Positions 1-8,181 of a DNA stretch of 64,000 nt are shown here, piece by piece. The notes beneath the pieces were generated by a model. The model was not told the origin of the DNA. It searched no databases and saw nothing but the letters and a program-made list of their open reading frames with translations. Numbering within the stretch: the first letter of the stretch is position 1; each line of letters starts with the position of its first letter. The stretch comes from Microbacterium sp. LWH13-1.2 (GTDB lineage: Bacteria; Actinomycetota; Actinomycetes; Actinomycetales; Microbacteriaceae), in contig NZ_CP151635.1 of NCBI RefSeq assembly GCF_038397735.1, positions 2,294,001 to 2,358,000 of the forward strand, read 5' to 3'. Position numbers and translations under genes: made by a program.

Positions 1-74
1 TGGACACGGGCTACGCTGACATCGGTGCGCAGGAGGGGCTGGGCGCCGCACGCATGGTCGAGGAGGACCGATGA
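1..74 (+). CDS. C-terminal fragment of an unidentified protein upstream of the LacI regulator
   Basis: A frame open from the window edge ends in a TGA whose first two bases belong to the ATG of the following LacI gene (ATGA overlap). Only about 23 residues are visible, ending GLGAARMVEEDR, too few to assign a family. The overlap suggests translational coupling, and the neighbour suggests a sugar-related operon, but that is inference. Confidence 0.55.
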   Translation, partial: DTGYADIGAQEGLGAARMVEEDR

Positions 75-1075
75 GCACGATCGCGGACGTCGCGGCGCGT
101 GCAGGCGTGTCCAAGGCGACGGCGAGTCGGGCGCTCAGCGGTCGCGGATACGTCTCAGAGAGCACCCGCAAGAGGGTGACGGATGCCGCAGACGAACTGA
201 CGTACGTTGCGCATTCCTCCGCCACCAGCCTCGCGACCGGACGCACCCAGACAGTCGGGGTGATCATGCCCCCCGTCGACCGCTGGTTCTTCTCCGAGCT
301 GCTGGCCGGCATCCAGGAATCGCTGTTCGCGCTCGACTACGAGCTCGCCCTGTACGGCATCCGCGAGGGGACCGACACGCGTGAGCGTCTGTTCGACGCA
401 GTGCTTCCCGGTCGACGCTTCGACGGGATCATCGCGGTCGGCATCCAGCCGAGCGCGCAGGAGCTCGAGCGTCTGCACCGCTCGGAGCGACCGCTCGTCA
501 GCGTCGGGCCCTACAGCGAAGGATCGAGTGCCGTGTCGATCGACGACATCGCCGCCGCGCGCATCGCCACAGAGCATCTGATCGAACTGGGGCACACCGA
601 CATCGCCTTCGTCGGCGGGTCCGCCGACCCCGACGATCTCAGCTTCGGCGACGCCCAGCGCGTCGAGGGATATCTCGAGGCTCTGGCCGCGGCCGGACTC
701 GAGGCGGTCGCGCGGATCGCGGACTCTCCCCCGACCATGCCGGGTGGGTACGCCGCCGCTGTCGAGCTGCTCGGCGACCGCCGGGGGCGCCCGACCGCGA
801 TCATCGGCGTGTGCGACGAGGCCGCGATCGGAGCGATGATCGCCGCACGGCGGCTGGGGATCGCGGTGCCCACCGAGCTGAGCATCGTCGGCGTCGACGA
901 CCATCAGCACGCCGAGATGTTCGCACTCACGACCATCAAGCAGTCCCCGCGCGAACAGGGTCACGAGGCGGTGCGGCTGCTGCAGCAGCAGATCGACCAC
1001 CCGGACTCCCCGCGCGAGCGCACCGTCACGGCGTCCGCTCTGGTCGTGCGCAGCTCCACCGCCGGTCGACGCTGA
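71..1075 (+). CDS. LacI family transcriptional regulator
   Basis: A 334-residue one-component regulator. The first 50 residues form the LacI helix-turn-helix with hinge (TIADVAARAGVSKATASRAL), followed by a periplasmic-binding-protein-like sensor domain starting near residue 60 (TVGVIMPPVDRWFF) and running to the end. LacI proteins bind palindromic operators as dimers or tetramers and release on binding a sugar or sugar phosphate. The start is supported by GAGGAGG five bases upstream. It overlaps the preceding gene by four bases, so it closes an operon that lies mostly outside the window. The effector cannot be read from the sequence, and the genes it controls are probably the upstream ones. 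Confidence 0.9.
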   Translation: MSTIADVAARAGVSKATASRALSGRGYVSESTRKRVTDAADELTYVAHSSATSLATGRTQTVGVIMPPVDRWFFSELLAGIQESLFALDYELALYGIREGTDTRERLFDAVLPGRRFDGIIAVGIQPSAQELERLHRSERPLVSVGPYSEGSSAVSIDDIAAARIATEHLIELGHTDIAFVGGSADPDDLSFGDAQRVEGYLEALAAAGLEAVARIADSPPTMPGGYAAAVELLGDRRGRPTAIIGVCDEAAIGAMIAARRLGIAVPTELSIVGVDDHQHAEMFALTTIKQSPREQGHEAVRLLQQQIDHPDSPRERTVTASALVVRSSTAGRR

Positions 1076-1103
1076 GCGTCGTTCGCGGCATGGGCCCAGA
1101 CGC

Positions 1104-1135
1104 ACGAAAGCCCCGGGCGGACCCGGGGCTTTCGT
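1104..1135. terminator. Bidirectional hairpin terminator between lacI-type gene and rplL
   Basis: A perfect 14-bp stem (ACGAAAGCCCCGGG and its complement) closes a 4-nt loop CGGA. It lies between two convergent genes, the LacI regulator and rplL. No long T-tract follows on either side, as is common in high-GC terminators. Confidence 0.8.
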
Positions 1136-1187
1136 GAAGCGTTCAGACGCTTCCAGGGCGAGGCGCTGGGCCGCGACCTGGAACGGA

Positions 1188-1571
1188 TTACTTGAGGGTA
1201 ACCGTGGCGCCTGCCTCTTCGAGGGCAGCCTTGGCCTTCTCGGCTGCTTCCTTGTTCGCGCCCTCGAGCACGGCCTTGGGAGCACCGTCGACGACAGCCT
1301 TGGCCTCGCCGAGACCCAGCGAGGTGAGCTCGCGGACGGTCTTGATGACCTGGATCTTCTTGTCGCCAGCAGCCTCGAGGATGACGTCGAAGGAGTCCTT
1401 CTCTTCCTCGGCCTCGGCACCTGCGCCGGCACCGGCGGCACCTGCGACGGCGACGGGGGCAGCAGCGGTGACCTCGAACTTCTCCTCGAACGCCTTGACG
1501 AAGTCGTTGAGCTCGATGAGGGTCAGGCCTGCGAACTGCTCGAGCAGCTCCTCAGTGGTGAGCTTAGCCAT
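1188..1571 (-). CDS. rplL: Large ribosomal subunit protein bL12 (L7/L12)
   Basis: A 127-residue stalk protein. The N-terminal dimerisation helices ([13 protein letters not shown]) bind L10, an Ala/Gly/Glu-rich hinge follows around residues 38-55, and the C-terminal domain (about 58-127, with [17 protein letters not shown]) contacts elongation factors and stimulates their GTPase. Length and motif order are normal for the family. It lies 50 bp downstream of rplJ on the same strand, so the two are co-transcribed and should be made in the unequal stoichiometry of the L10(L12)n stalk. The terminator beyond its stop ends the transcript. Confidence 0.98.
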   Translation of the reverse strand: MAKLTTEELLEQFAGLTLIELNDFVKAFEEKFEVTAAAPVAVAGAAGAGAGAEAEEEKDSFDVILEAAGDKKIQVIKTVRELTSLGLGEAKAVVDGAPKAVLEGANKEAAEKAKAALEEAGATVTLK

Positions 1572-1621
1572 GATGTATCTCCTAGATAGATGGGTTTTGT
1601 TGAACGAGAACGTCAGGTCGC

Positions 1622-2110
1622 TTACGCGGCCTCGGCGGTCTCCAGCTTTTCGCGAAGAGCATCGATGGTGGCGGCAGCCTTGCCCATCGTGGCCTTCATC
1701 ATGCCCGCAGCCTTCGCCAGCAGAACCTCACGGCTCTCGAGCGCGGCGTACTTGTTGACCTCGTCGGCAGAGAGGGCGTTGCCCTCGAAGATGCCGGACT
1801 TGATCACGAGAAGCGGGTTGGCCTTGGCGAAGTCACGAAGAGCCTTGGCAGTGGCGACGAAGTCACCGTGCACGAACGCGACGGCCGACGGACCCTTGAG
1901 GTCGTCGTCCAGCGCGGTGATGCCAGCCTTGTTGGCGGCGATCTTGGTCAGCGTGTTCTTCACCACGGCGTACTCAGCGTCCTGACGGATGCTGTTGCGC
2001 AGCTCCTTGAGCTGGGCAACCGTCAGACCGCGGTACTCGGTCAGCAGAACGGCAGTCGAGTTCTCGAATGACTTCGTGAGCTCGGCGACCGATGCATCCT
2101 TCTGCGCCAT
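1622..2110 (-). CDS. rplJ: Large ribosomal subunit protein uL10
   Basis: A 162-residue L10. The N-terminal domain binds 23S rRNA ([23 protein letters not shown]), and the C-terminal helix carries L12 dimers. The frame is open for another 15 codons upstream, but I place the start at the ATG that follows AAGGAGTGACC and gives the usual MAQKDASV N-terminus. First gene of the rplJ-rplL unit. Its leader contains two stable hairpins, consistent with the autogenous control known for L10 operons. Confidence 0.97.
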   Translation of the reverse strand: MAQKDASVAELTKSFENSTAVLLTEYRGLTVAQLKELRNSIRQDAEYAVVKNTLTKIAANKAGITALDDDLKGPSAVAFVHGDFVATAKALRDFAKANPLLVIKSGIFEGNALSADEVNKYAALESREVLLAKAAGMMKATMGKAAATIDALREKLETAEAA

Positions 2111-2303
2111 GGTCACTCCTTGGTGTGTACGAGGTGCCTCACGGCGGTGAGGCACCGGGTCCGACCCCTGGCAACAGAAAAGCTCCGGCGCAAGCGCACG
2201 GAGCTTTGGAAAGTTCGTGTCCTGCGCGGGCCCCTGCTGAGCAGAGCTTCAATCCTCTTGCGCTTGCGCGCATGACGATGACCAGCGGTCTTCGGTTGAT
2301 CCC
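2111..2303 (-). promoter_or_regulatory. Structured rplJ-rplL leader (probable L10 leader)
   Basis: About 190 nt of untranslated leader. Two perfect hairpins are visible: a 10-bp stem with loop GGCG at 2133-2156, 22 nt before the rplJ start, and a 9-bp stem at 2179-2207 (AAAGCTCCG with its complement). L10 leaders are known to bind L10-L12 and repress translation or cause early termination. The assignment rests on position and folding potential only. Confidence 0.6.
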
Positions 2304-2332
2304 ACTGTACCTCACCGCATCCGCTCTCCCAA
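2304..2332 (-). promoter_or_regulatory. Promoter of rplJ-rplL
   Basis: On the minus strand TTGGGA and TACAGT are separated by exactly 17 bp. They lie in the gap after the GH15 gene and would start a leader of about 190 nt. Confidence 0.6.
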
Positions 2333-2342
2333 ATCCGGCGGA

Positions 2343-4136
2343 TCACCGGCGATGAGCCGCGCGGCCCCCGTGGCCCCCGAGCGCGTCGGCGGCGTGGATC
2401 AGACTCAGATGCGAGAGCGCCTGCGGGGTGTTGCCCGCCTGCCGCGTGTTCGCGACGTCGAACTCCTCCGACAGCAGGCCGAGGTCGTTCGTCATCTCGA
2501 TCAGCCGCGCCATCAGGTCTCGGGCCTCGTCGACACGGCCGCTCGTCGCGTACTGCTCGACCAGCCAGAAACTGCAGGCGATGAAGGGATGCTCTCCTCC
2601 GTCGAGCCCGTCGACACCGGACTCCGTACGGTACCGCCAGAGGAATCCGCCGGTGAGCAGGGTGCGCTCGATCTGCTCCACCGTCCGCAGCATCCGCGGG
2701 TCGTCGGGGGCGCAGTACCCGACCTGCGGAAGGACGAGCAGCGAGGCGTCGACCTCGGCCGACCCGTAGTGCTGGACGAAGTACCCCTGATCGGCATCCA
2801 CTGCGCGCTCGTCGATCTCGCGCCGCAGCCCGTCGCGGACCACCGCCCATCGGTCGGCGTCGCCCGGGAGCCCGTGCTCCCGCACGGCGCGCACGCCGCG
2901 GTCCAGCGCCGCCCACATCATGACCCGGGAATGGGTGAACCACTGCGGCTCGCCCCTGATCTCCCAGATGCCGTTGTCGGGGCGGTCGATCGACGCGATC
3001 ACCTGCTCGATGAGGGCCCGCTGCAGGGGCCACGAGAAGTCGCCCTCCTCGAGGCCTGCGATCCGAGCTGCTTCCAGAGCGACCAGGACCTCGCCGATCA
3101 CGTCGCCCTGATACTGGTCGACCGCGCCGTTGCCGATCCGCACCGGTGCCGCGCCTCCGTAGCCGGGAAGGCTCGTGAGCTCGCGCTCGATGAGATCCCG
3201 CTCCCCCGCGATCCCGTACATGATCTGCACCTCGTTCGGCTCGCCGGCCACGGCGCGCAGCAGCCACCGCCGCCAGTGGTGCGCCTCGGTGAGGAACCCG
3301 TGCGCGATCAGCGCCTCGAGGGTCAGCGCGGCATCCCGCAGCCAGACGAAGCGATAGTCCCAGTTGCGCGAGCCGCCGAACTCCTCGGGCAACGACGTCG
3401 TGGCGGCGGCGACGATCCCGCCGGTGTCCTTGTTCGTGAGAGCCCGCAGCACGAGCAGCGACCGCACGACCTCGCCGCGGTATGCGCCGTCGTGCTGGAT
3501 CCCGCTCGCCCACCCCTGCCACCACGATCGCGTGGCGGCGATCGCGTCGTCGACGTCGAGGGCCGCCGGCGAATGCTCGTGCGAGGGGAACCAGCTGAGA
3601 ATCAGATCACGGGTCTCATCCGCCGAGACGATGAACTCCGCCCGGTGCCGGTGATCCTCGGCGACGAGCCGCACGCCGCGCACGATCACCGCCTCGGGCC
3701 CGGCCGTCGCGCGCAGAGCCGGCTCCTCGCTCGTGCCCACCTGCCGCACCCAGGGAAGCCTGCGGGAGTAGTCGAAGTGCATCCGCAGCTCGGTGACGAA
3801 CTCGACGCGACCCGAGATGCCCACGATCCGGCGCACGACATCGCTGCGCGAGGACTGCAGCGGCATGAACTCGTGCACCTCCGCCACGCCGTCGGCGGTC
3901 TCCCATCGTGTGACGAGGATGAACGTGTCCGACACGTAGTGGCGCTGCGAGGTCGCGGCGGCATCGAGCGGCCGCAGGCTCCAGCATCCGTTGCTCGCCT
4001 CCCCGAGCAGCGCTCCGAACAGCGACGGCGCATCGAAGCGCGGAAGGCAGAGCCAGTCGATGCTGCCCTCCTTCGAGACGAGCGCACCGGTGCGGCAGTC
4101 GCTGAGCAGGGCGTAGTCCTCGATGGGAGCGGGCAT
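2343..4136 (-). CDS. Glycoside hydrolase family 15 protein (glucoamylase/trehalase-like)
   Basis: A 597-residue cytoplasmic protein with no signal peptide. It has the actinobacterial GH15 layout: an N-terminal beta-sandwich domain (about 1-200, opening IEDYALLSDCRTGALVSKEG) and an (alpha/alpha)6 barrel from about 230. The family signature GGSRNWDYRFVWLRDAAL carries the substrate-binding Arg-Asp, and near the C-terminus GNTPQALSHLSLIHAA follows the catalytic-base region. Members hydrolyse alpha-glucosidic bonds in oligosaccharides, and several actinobacterial ones are trehalases. The substrate cannot be fixed here. It is divergent from the zwf-like gene 52 bp away. A CATGAT hexamer six bases before the ATG suggests a leaderless start. 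Confidence 0.9.
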   Translation of the reverse strand: MPAPIEDYALLSDCRTGALVSKEGSIDWLCLPRFDAPSLFGALLGEASNGCWSLRPLDAAATSQRHYVSDTFILVTRWETADGVAEVHEFMPLQSSRSDVVRRIVGISGRVEFVTELRMHFDYSRRLPWVRQVGTSEEPALRATAGPEAVIVRGVRLVAEDHRHRAEFIVSADETRDLILSWFPSHEHSPAALDVDDAIAATRSWWQGWASGIQHDGAYRGEVVRSLLVLRALTNKDTGGIVAAATTSLPEEFGGSRNWDYRFVWLRDAALTLEALIAHGFLTEAHHWRRWLLRAVAGEPNEVQIMYGIAGERDLIERELTSLPGYGGAAPVRIGNGAVDQYQGDVIGEVLVALEAARIAGLEEGDFSWPLQRALIEQVIASIDRPDNGIWEIRGEPQWFTHSRVMMWAALDRGVRAVREHGLPGDADRWAVVRDGLRREIDERAVDADQGYFVQHYGSAEVDASLLVLPQVGYCAPDDPRMLRTVEQIERTLLTGGFLWRYRTESGVDGLDGGEHPFIACSFWLVEQYATSGRVDEARDLMARLIEMTNDLGLLSEEFDVANTRQAGNTPQALSHLSLIHAADALGGHGGRAAHRR

Positions 4137-4142
4137 CGACCG

Positions 4143-4148
4143 ATCATG
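4143..4148 (-). promoter_or_regulatory. -10 hexamer of the GH15 gene (leaderless)
   Basis: CATGAT on the minus strand ends six bases before the ATG with no Shine-Dalgarno in between. It matches the geometry seen at many starts in this window. Confidence 0.4.
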
Positions 4149-4176
4149 GCACGACTGCCGGACCCTGTGGACGGGT

Positions 4177-4182
4177 TACGGT
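4177..4182 (+). promoter_or_regulatory. -10 hexamer of the zwf-like gene (leaderless)
   Basis: TACGGT is followed by six bases and then the ATG at 4189. Transcription would begin at or next to the start codon. Confidence 0.55.
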
Positions 4183-4188
4183 GGGACC

Positions 4189-5553
4189 ATGGCCGATGCG
4201 ACGACGCTCGTGATCCTCGGAGCCGGTGGCGATCTCACCTCCCGGCTCCTCCTTCCGGCGCTCGGACAGCTGCTGACTCGGGAGCCCTCCCGTGCGGTGC
4301 GCATCGTCGGCGCCGACCGTGAGGATTGGACGGATGCTGATCTCGAGTCCGTAGTCCGCTCGTCGTTCGCATCGATGGATGCGGAGAAGGCCGCGTCGCA
4401 CGTCGACGTGACGTACGTGCGCACCGACATCACCCGGCCGGACGATCTGCGCGCGCTGCTGCAGGATCGCACAGGGCAGGTCGCGATCTACTTCGCCGTG
4501 CCGCCGTCGGTGGCCGCGGCATCCATCGAGGCGCTCACCCCCGAGATGCTGCCGGACGGAGCGATGCTCGTCATGGAGAAGCCGTTCGGCACCGATGAGG
4601 AGAGCGCGCGAGCACTGAACCGGACGCTCACGGCACTCGTCCCGGAAAGCCAGGTGTTCCGGGTCGACCACTTCCTCGGCCGCTCGACCACCCTCAATCT
4701 TCTCGGCGCGCGCTTCGCCAACCGCATCCTCGAGCCCCTGTGGTCGGCGGAGAGCATCGAGTCGGTCGACATCGTCTACGACGAATCGCTCGCACTGGAG
4801 GGACGCGCGGGCTACTACGACGCAGCCGGCGCACTGGTCGACATGATCCAGAGCCACCTCCTCCAGGTGCTCGCGGTGGTGGCGATGGAGGAGCCGACCA
4901 CGCTCGACGAGGTCGACTTCCGTGCGGCCACGGGTGCCGTGCTCCGCGCGACCTCGGTATGGGGTGACGACCCGGTGGCATCGTCACGTCGGGCGAGGTA
5001 CACGGCCGGAGACATCGACGGCACGGCGAAGCCCTCATATGTCGACGAACCGGGGGTCGACCCCGGGCGCCGGACCGAGACCCTCGCCGAAGCGACGTTC
5101 GAGGTGCGCAACAGCCGTTGGGCCGGGATTCCGTTCCGGCTGCGCTCCGGCAAGGCTCTCGGGACACCGGCCAGGGAGATCGTCGTGCGATTCCGCTCGG
5201 TCCGCCACGTTCCGCGCGGACTCACGGGCTCATCGGCCGGCGCCGTGCTGCGGTTCTCCCTGGGCCCCGACCGGATGTCGCTCGAACTGAACCTCAACGC
5301 GTCGGAGGATCCGTTCGAGCTGGAACGGGCGGCCCTGTCGGCAGAGCTCGGCGAGGGGGCGCTCAAGGCCTATGCCGAGGTGCTGTCCGGCGTCCTCGAC
5401 GGCGACCCGATGCTGTCCGTGCGCGGCGATGCCGCGGAGCAGTCGTGGCGGATCGTGGCGCCGATCCTCGACGCGTGGGGGCGCGACGACGTTCCTCTCG
5501 AGGACTACGTCGCAGGCTCGCTCGGCCCCGAGGGCTGGCCGGCACTCGACTGA
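4189..5553 (+). CDS. Glucose-6-phosphate dehydrogenase-like protein (divergent active site)
   Basis: A 454-residue protein with the G6PD fold: an N-terminal dinucleotide-binding loop (residues 8-16, ILGAGGDLT), EKPFG at 130-134, and a long C-terminal catalytic domain. Classical enzymes oxidise glucose-6-phosphate to 6-phosphogluconolactone with NADP+ and carry DHYLGKE. Here the equivalent is DHFLGRSTTLN (160-170), so the substrate-contacting Lys is Arg and the following Glu is lost. The family is clear but the substrate is less certain. The start is the ATG giving MADATT. The frame extends 22 codons further upstream, but those overlap the divergent promoter. Its neighbour, a GH15 enzyme, suggests a sugar-oxidising role. 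No pentose-phosphate partner lies next to it. Confidence 0.85.
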   Translation: MADATTLVILGAGGDLTSRLLLPALGQLLTREPSRAVRIVGADREDWTDADLESVVRSSFASMDAEKAASHVDVTYVRTDITRPDDLRALLQDRTGQVAIYFAVPPSVAAASIEALTPEMLPDGAMLVMEKPFGTDEESARALNRTLTALVPESQVFRVDHFLGRSTTLNLLGARFANRILEPLWSAESIESVDIVYDESLALEGRAGYYDAAGALVDMIQSHLLQVLAVVAMEEPTTLDEVDFRAATGAVLRATSVWGDDPVASSRRARYTAGDIDGTAKPSYVDEPGVDPGRRTETLAEATFEVRNSRWAGIPFRLRSGKALGTPAREIVVRFRSVRHVPRGLTGSSAGAVLRFSLGPDRMSLELNLNASEDPFELERAALSAELGEGALKAYAEVLSGVLDGDPMLSVRGDAAEQSWRIVAPILDAWGRDDVPLEDYVAGSLGPEGWPALD

Positions 5554-5622
5554 GAGCGAGCCGCACGCAGGAGGGATGCCGGCGAGCGGCGTGTACGGGG
5601 AACGAGAGTCCCCGACCGGGGT

Positions 5623-5628
5623 TACGCT
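5623..5628 (+). promoter_or_regulatory. -10 hexamer of the YqaJ-type nuclease gene (leaderless)
   Basis: TACGCT lies six bases before the GTG start at 5635, with no ribosome binding site. Confidence 0.55.
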
Positions 5629-5634
5629 CGATGG

Positions 5635-6327
5635 GTGACCCCCGAACTCCACGCTCGCATCGTCGCGGACTCCCGCGACCGCGTTGCCTGGATGCGGGCC
5701 CGCTCACGCGGGATCACCGCGACGGATGTGGCAGGACTCACCAGCGAGAGGTCGATCATCCGAGCGGCCGACTCGAAGCTCGGTGGCGGCCCCCGCTTCG
5801 GCGGCAACGCGTACACAGACCACGGCCGCCGGCGCGAGCCCGAGATCGCCGCGTGGGTCGCGGCGACGCACGGCATCCTTCCCTCCTCCGCACTGTTCCG
5901 CGCAGAGGTCGAGCATCGCCACCTCGCCACTCCCGACGGCATCGCCGTCGATGCGGACGGACGCGTCGAGCTCGCCGAGATCAAGACCACGAACAAAGCG
6001 TTCCGCGGCATCCCCCGCACCTACCTCCGTCAGGTGTGGTGGCAGCAGCACGTGCTGGGCGCCGAGCGCACACTGTTCGTCTGGGAGGAGCACGTCGACT
6101 TCGCCCCCATCCACGACGAGCCGCGCTGCGTCTGGATCGATCGGGACGACCGCGAGATCGCCAAGCTCGTGGGCCTCGCCACCGACCTCATCGACGAGCT
6201 TTATCGCCGCACCACCGGCCTGCAGGTGCCGGCTCGGATCGCGGAGGCCACGGCCGCCGCAGCGGCCAGCCGCCGTGAGCATCTCCGTGAGCGCGATGCC
6301 TTCCGCGCGCTCGCCCTCGCCGACTGA
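5635..6327 (+). CDS. YqaJ-type PD-(D/E)XK exonuclease-domain protein
   Basis: A 230-residue protein resembling the lambda exonuclease/YqaJ family. The core shows a conserved helix GRRREPEIAAWVA (64-76), then ATPDGI with Asp101, then ELAEIKTTN with Glu115 and Lys117, which together make the metal-binding PD-(D/E)XK site. QVWWQQHVLGAERTLFV (133-149) is typical of the strand and helix after it. Phage members degrade one DNA strand for recombination. This copy sits among housekeeping genes with ordinary composition and no recombinase partner, so a role in DNA repair or an unknown cellular job is as likely. GTG start, leaderless. Confidence 0.8.
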   Translation: MTPELHARIVADSRDRVAWMRARSRGITATDVAGLTSERSIIRAADSKLGGGPRFGGNAYTDHGRRREPEIAAWVAATHGILPSSALFRAEVEHRHLATPDGIAVDADGRVELAEIKTTNKAFRGIPRTYLRQVWWQQHVLGAERTLFVWEEHVDFAPIHDEPRCVWIDRDDREIAKLVGLATDLIDELYRRTTGLQVPARIAEATAAAAASRREHLRERDAFRALALAD

Positions 6328-6348
6328 GCGCTCCCACACCGCCTGCAC

Positions 6349-6858
6349 TCAGGTGCACGAGGCGTTGAGACCGAGCAGCGCTATGGAGAGTTGGCGGGAT
6401 GCTCCGGCCGACACCCACGTCGTGCCCACCAGAAGGTTGGTCGCCGTCATCGTCGTCGTGCTGCCGAGCAGGTTCGAGATGAGGCTCGTGAGCAGGGCCT
6501 GGGTGAGCACAGCCGTATGCGTGTAGAGGCCGCCGGCGGGCCCTGACGTCGAGATGTTGGCGGCGGGCACCGTCGCGGTCGTCGCACCCTGCGTGAGTGT
6601 GAGTCGGACACCGGTCGCCGGGTAGGGCGACGTCCAGTCGATCCTGACGCTCTGGAAGATGCCCAGGCCGTTGTTCGTCACGGCGCACGCGATCACGGTC
6701 GGCGGGGGAACGGTGAACGCCGTGATCGTCGCCCGCCCGTGTTCCGAGTCGGTGAACGCGGCATCCGTTACCTGGGCGACCGGCACCATCCCGACGCCGA
6801 GGAGGAGTGCCGCTCCGGCGACGCCGGCGAGGATGCGGTGCCGCCGCCGTACGCTCAT
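6349..6858 (-). CDS. Secreted SipW-cluster protein, small (169 aa)
   Basis: Begins with a basic stretch and hydrophobic segment (RRRHRILAGVAGAALLLGVG), then AAFTDSEHGRATITAF, the A-x-F/W-x-D-S-E motif shared with two other proteins in this cluster and typical of substrates of SipW-type signal peptidases. The mature part is Thr/Ala-rich, predicted beta, with one Cys early (VIACAV) and one three residues from the end (NASCT), probably a disulfide. Its ATG overlaps the stop of the LAxTG protein (ATGA). Last gene of the cluster. Role unknown: perhaps a filament or surface-fibre subunit by analogy with Bacillus TasA. Confidence 0.75.
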   Translation of the reverse strand: MSVRRRHRILAGVAGAALLLGVGMVPVAQVTDAAFTDSEHGRATITAFTVPPPTVIACAVTNNGLGIFQSVRIDWTSPYPATGVRLTLTQGATTATVPAANISTSGPAGGLYTHTAVLTQALLTSLISNLLGSTTTMTATNLLVGTTWVSAGASRQLSIALLGLNASCT

Positions 6859-7511
6859 GACTCGTCCTCGCGAGCGACCCCCGCGCGAGCGAGCAGCCGC
6901 CGGCGGCGCACGGCGATCGATGCGACCCCCGCTCCGACCAGGATGACGCCCCCGGCGACGAACCAGGGTGCGGTCGGAGGCATGCCGGTGGTCGCGAGTC
7001 CGCCGCCGTCGGGCCCGATCACCGCGGACTCTCCGGCGCCTCGCGCGTGCACCCGCACCTGCGTGCTGCCGAGATCCTCCCCGGCGAGCGCGATGACGAA
7101 CCTCAGGTGGGTGACCTCGGTGTCTGCGGTCTCGAGGAGCTGCACCTCGATGCCGTCGCGCGGTATCGCCCAGCCGGTCTTCAGCGGCACCGCTCCCCCC
7201 GCGCATCCGGTCGCCTCCCACGCTTCTGCGCATTCGAGAGCGTCGACGACGAGGGCCGCGTCGCCGCTCGCGCTGATGCCCACTGTCACCGTTCCCGGAT
7301 CGGGAGCCTCGGCGCTGACAGTGACATCCCACTGCACGGGCTGGCCCGGCAACAGGCTCGACGCGGCATCCCAGTCGGCGACGGAGACGAGACGGAGCAC
7401 GTCTCCCTGAACGACCTGGGTCGAGGGGGCGGCCCAGGCGGGAGTCGCCGCGACGACGAGGCCGACGGCGAGGGCCGCGACGACCACCGGTCTTCCGCTC
7501 CCCCACATCAT
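6855..7511 (-). CDS. Secreted protein with C-terminal LATTG sorting signal
   Basis: A 218-residue protein with an N-terminal signal peptide (hydrophobic 8-24, likely cleavage after ATPAWA) and a predicted beta-rich extracellular part containing one Cys pair. The tail has LATTG at 172-176, a hydrophobic segment of about 20 residues and RRRR. This matches the LAxTG signal recognised by class E sortases of high-GC Gram-positives, so covalent attachment to peptidoglycan is predicted. Its ATG overlaps the stop of the signal peptidase gene by one base. No sortase gene is present in this window. The second Met codon is an equally good start. Confidence 0.8.
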   Translation of the reverse strand: MMWGSGRPVVVAALAVGLVVAATPAWAAPSTQVVQGDVLRLVSVADWDAASSLLPGQPVQWDVTVSAEAPDPGTVTVGISASGDAALVVDALECAEAWEATGCAGGAVPLKTGWAIPRDGIEVQLLETADTEVTHLRFVIALAGEDLGSTQVRVHARGAGESAVIGPDGGGLATTGMPPTAPWFVAGGVILVGAGVASIAVRRRRLLARAGVAREDES

Positions 7512-8140
7512 CAGCCCGGCTCCTCTGGGACGCCTCGGCGCCGTGCAGTCGACGAGCGCGGCCAGAATGCCCACACGACGAGCGCGGTCGCTGCGATCGT
7601 GAGCCCACCGAGCACGTAGGGGTTGCCCATCGCGACGATCGCCGACGCGATCCCCGGCACCGAGAACAGCACGACCCGCACCGTCTGCACCGTGTACGGG
7701 TACGGATCGTCGCCGGCGTTGGCGTCTCCGCGCATCGTGAGCACCCGTTCGGCGTCGCTCGCCCCCGGCGAGATGGAGGTGACGCGGTGGGTGACCGGAA
7801 GGTCGCCCACCCTGTCGACCGTGACCACGTCTCCGACCTCGATCTCGGATGCCGCAACCTCCTGCACCACCGCGACGGATCCGGCGGGGATCGTCGGCGA
7901 CATGGATCCGGTGCGGAACATGATGAGGGTGATGTTCGCGGTGAGGGCGAGCACGACCAGGACCATGCAGACCACTCCGGCGATCGCCGCGACCCACAGC
8001 AGGATGTCGGCGAGCACCCGACCGACGCCTCGCCGTTTCCCTCGCGTCGAGCCTGATGGCGCTGGAGCGTCCCGCGGGCTCGCGGGCATGCCGACGGATG
8101 CGGCCTGCTCGCGCAGACTCCGCCTCGTCGGTGTGCTCAT
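7511..8140 (-). CDS. sipW: SipW-type (ER-type) signal peptidase I
   Basis: A 209-residue membrane protease. One transmembrane helix lies at about 43-73 and a second at about 172-193. Catalytic motifs are FRTGSMSPT with Ser79, VTHRV with His118, and MRGDAN with Asp139. A His replaces the usual general-base Lys, which defines the SipW/ER type rather than ordinary LepB. The enzyme should cleave the special signal peptides of the three neighbouring AAWNDSE/AAFTDSE proteins outside the membrane. I chose the ATG preceded by GGAAGGGG. A GTG 45 bases upstream overlaps the previous stop (GTGA) and cannot be excluded. Confidence 0.88.
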   Translation of the reverse strand: MSTPTRRSLREQAASVGMPASPRDAPAPSGSTRGKRRGVGRVLADILLWVAAIAGVVCMVLVVLALTANITLIMFRTGSMSPTIPAGSVAVVQEVAASEIEVGDVVTVDRVGDLPVTHRVTSISPGASDAERVLTMRGDANAGDDPYPYTVQTVRVVLFSVPGIASAIVAMGNPYVLGGLTIAATALVVWAFWPRSSTARRRGVPEEPG

Positions 8141-8181
8141 CGACGCCCCTTCCGCTTCTCTCCTGCCGCCGCCCGCCGCCG

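Noticed and set aside
2352..4322. A 656-codon open frame antisense to the GH15 gene
   Set aside because: The GH15 motifs on the minus strand are specific; the antisense frame has no motif and spans the divergent promoter.
5635..6327. YqaJ-type nuclease as a sign of a prophage remnant
   Set aside because: No integrase, recombinase, att-like repeat or composition shift is seen around it.
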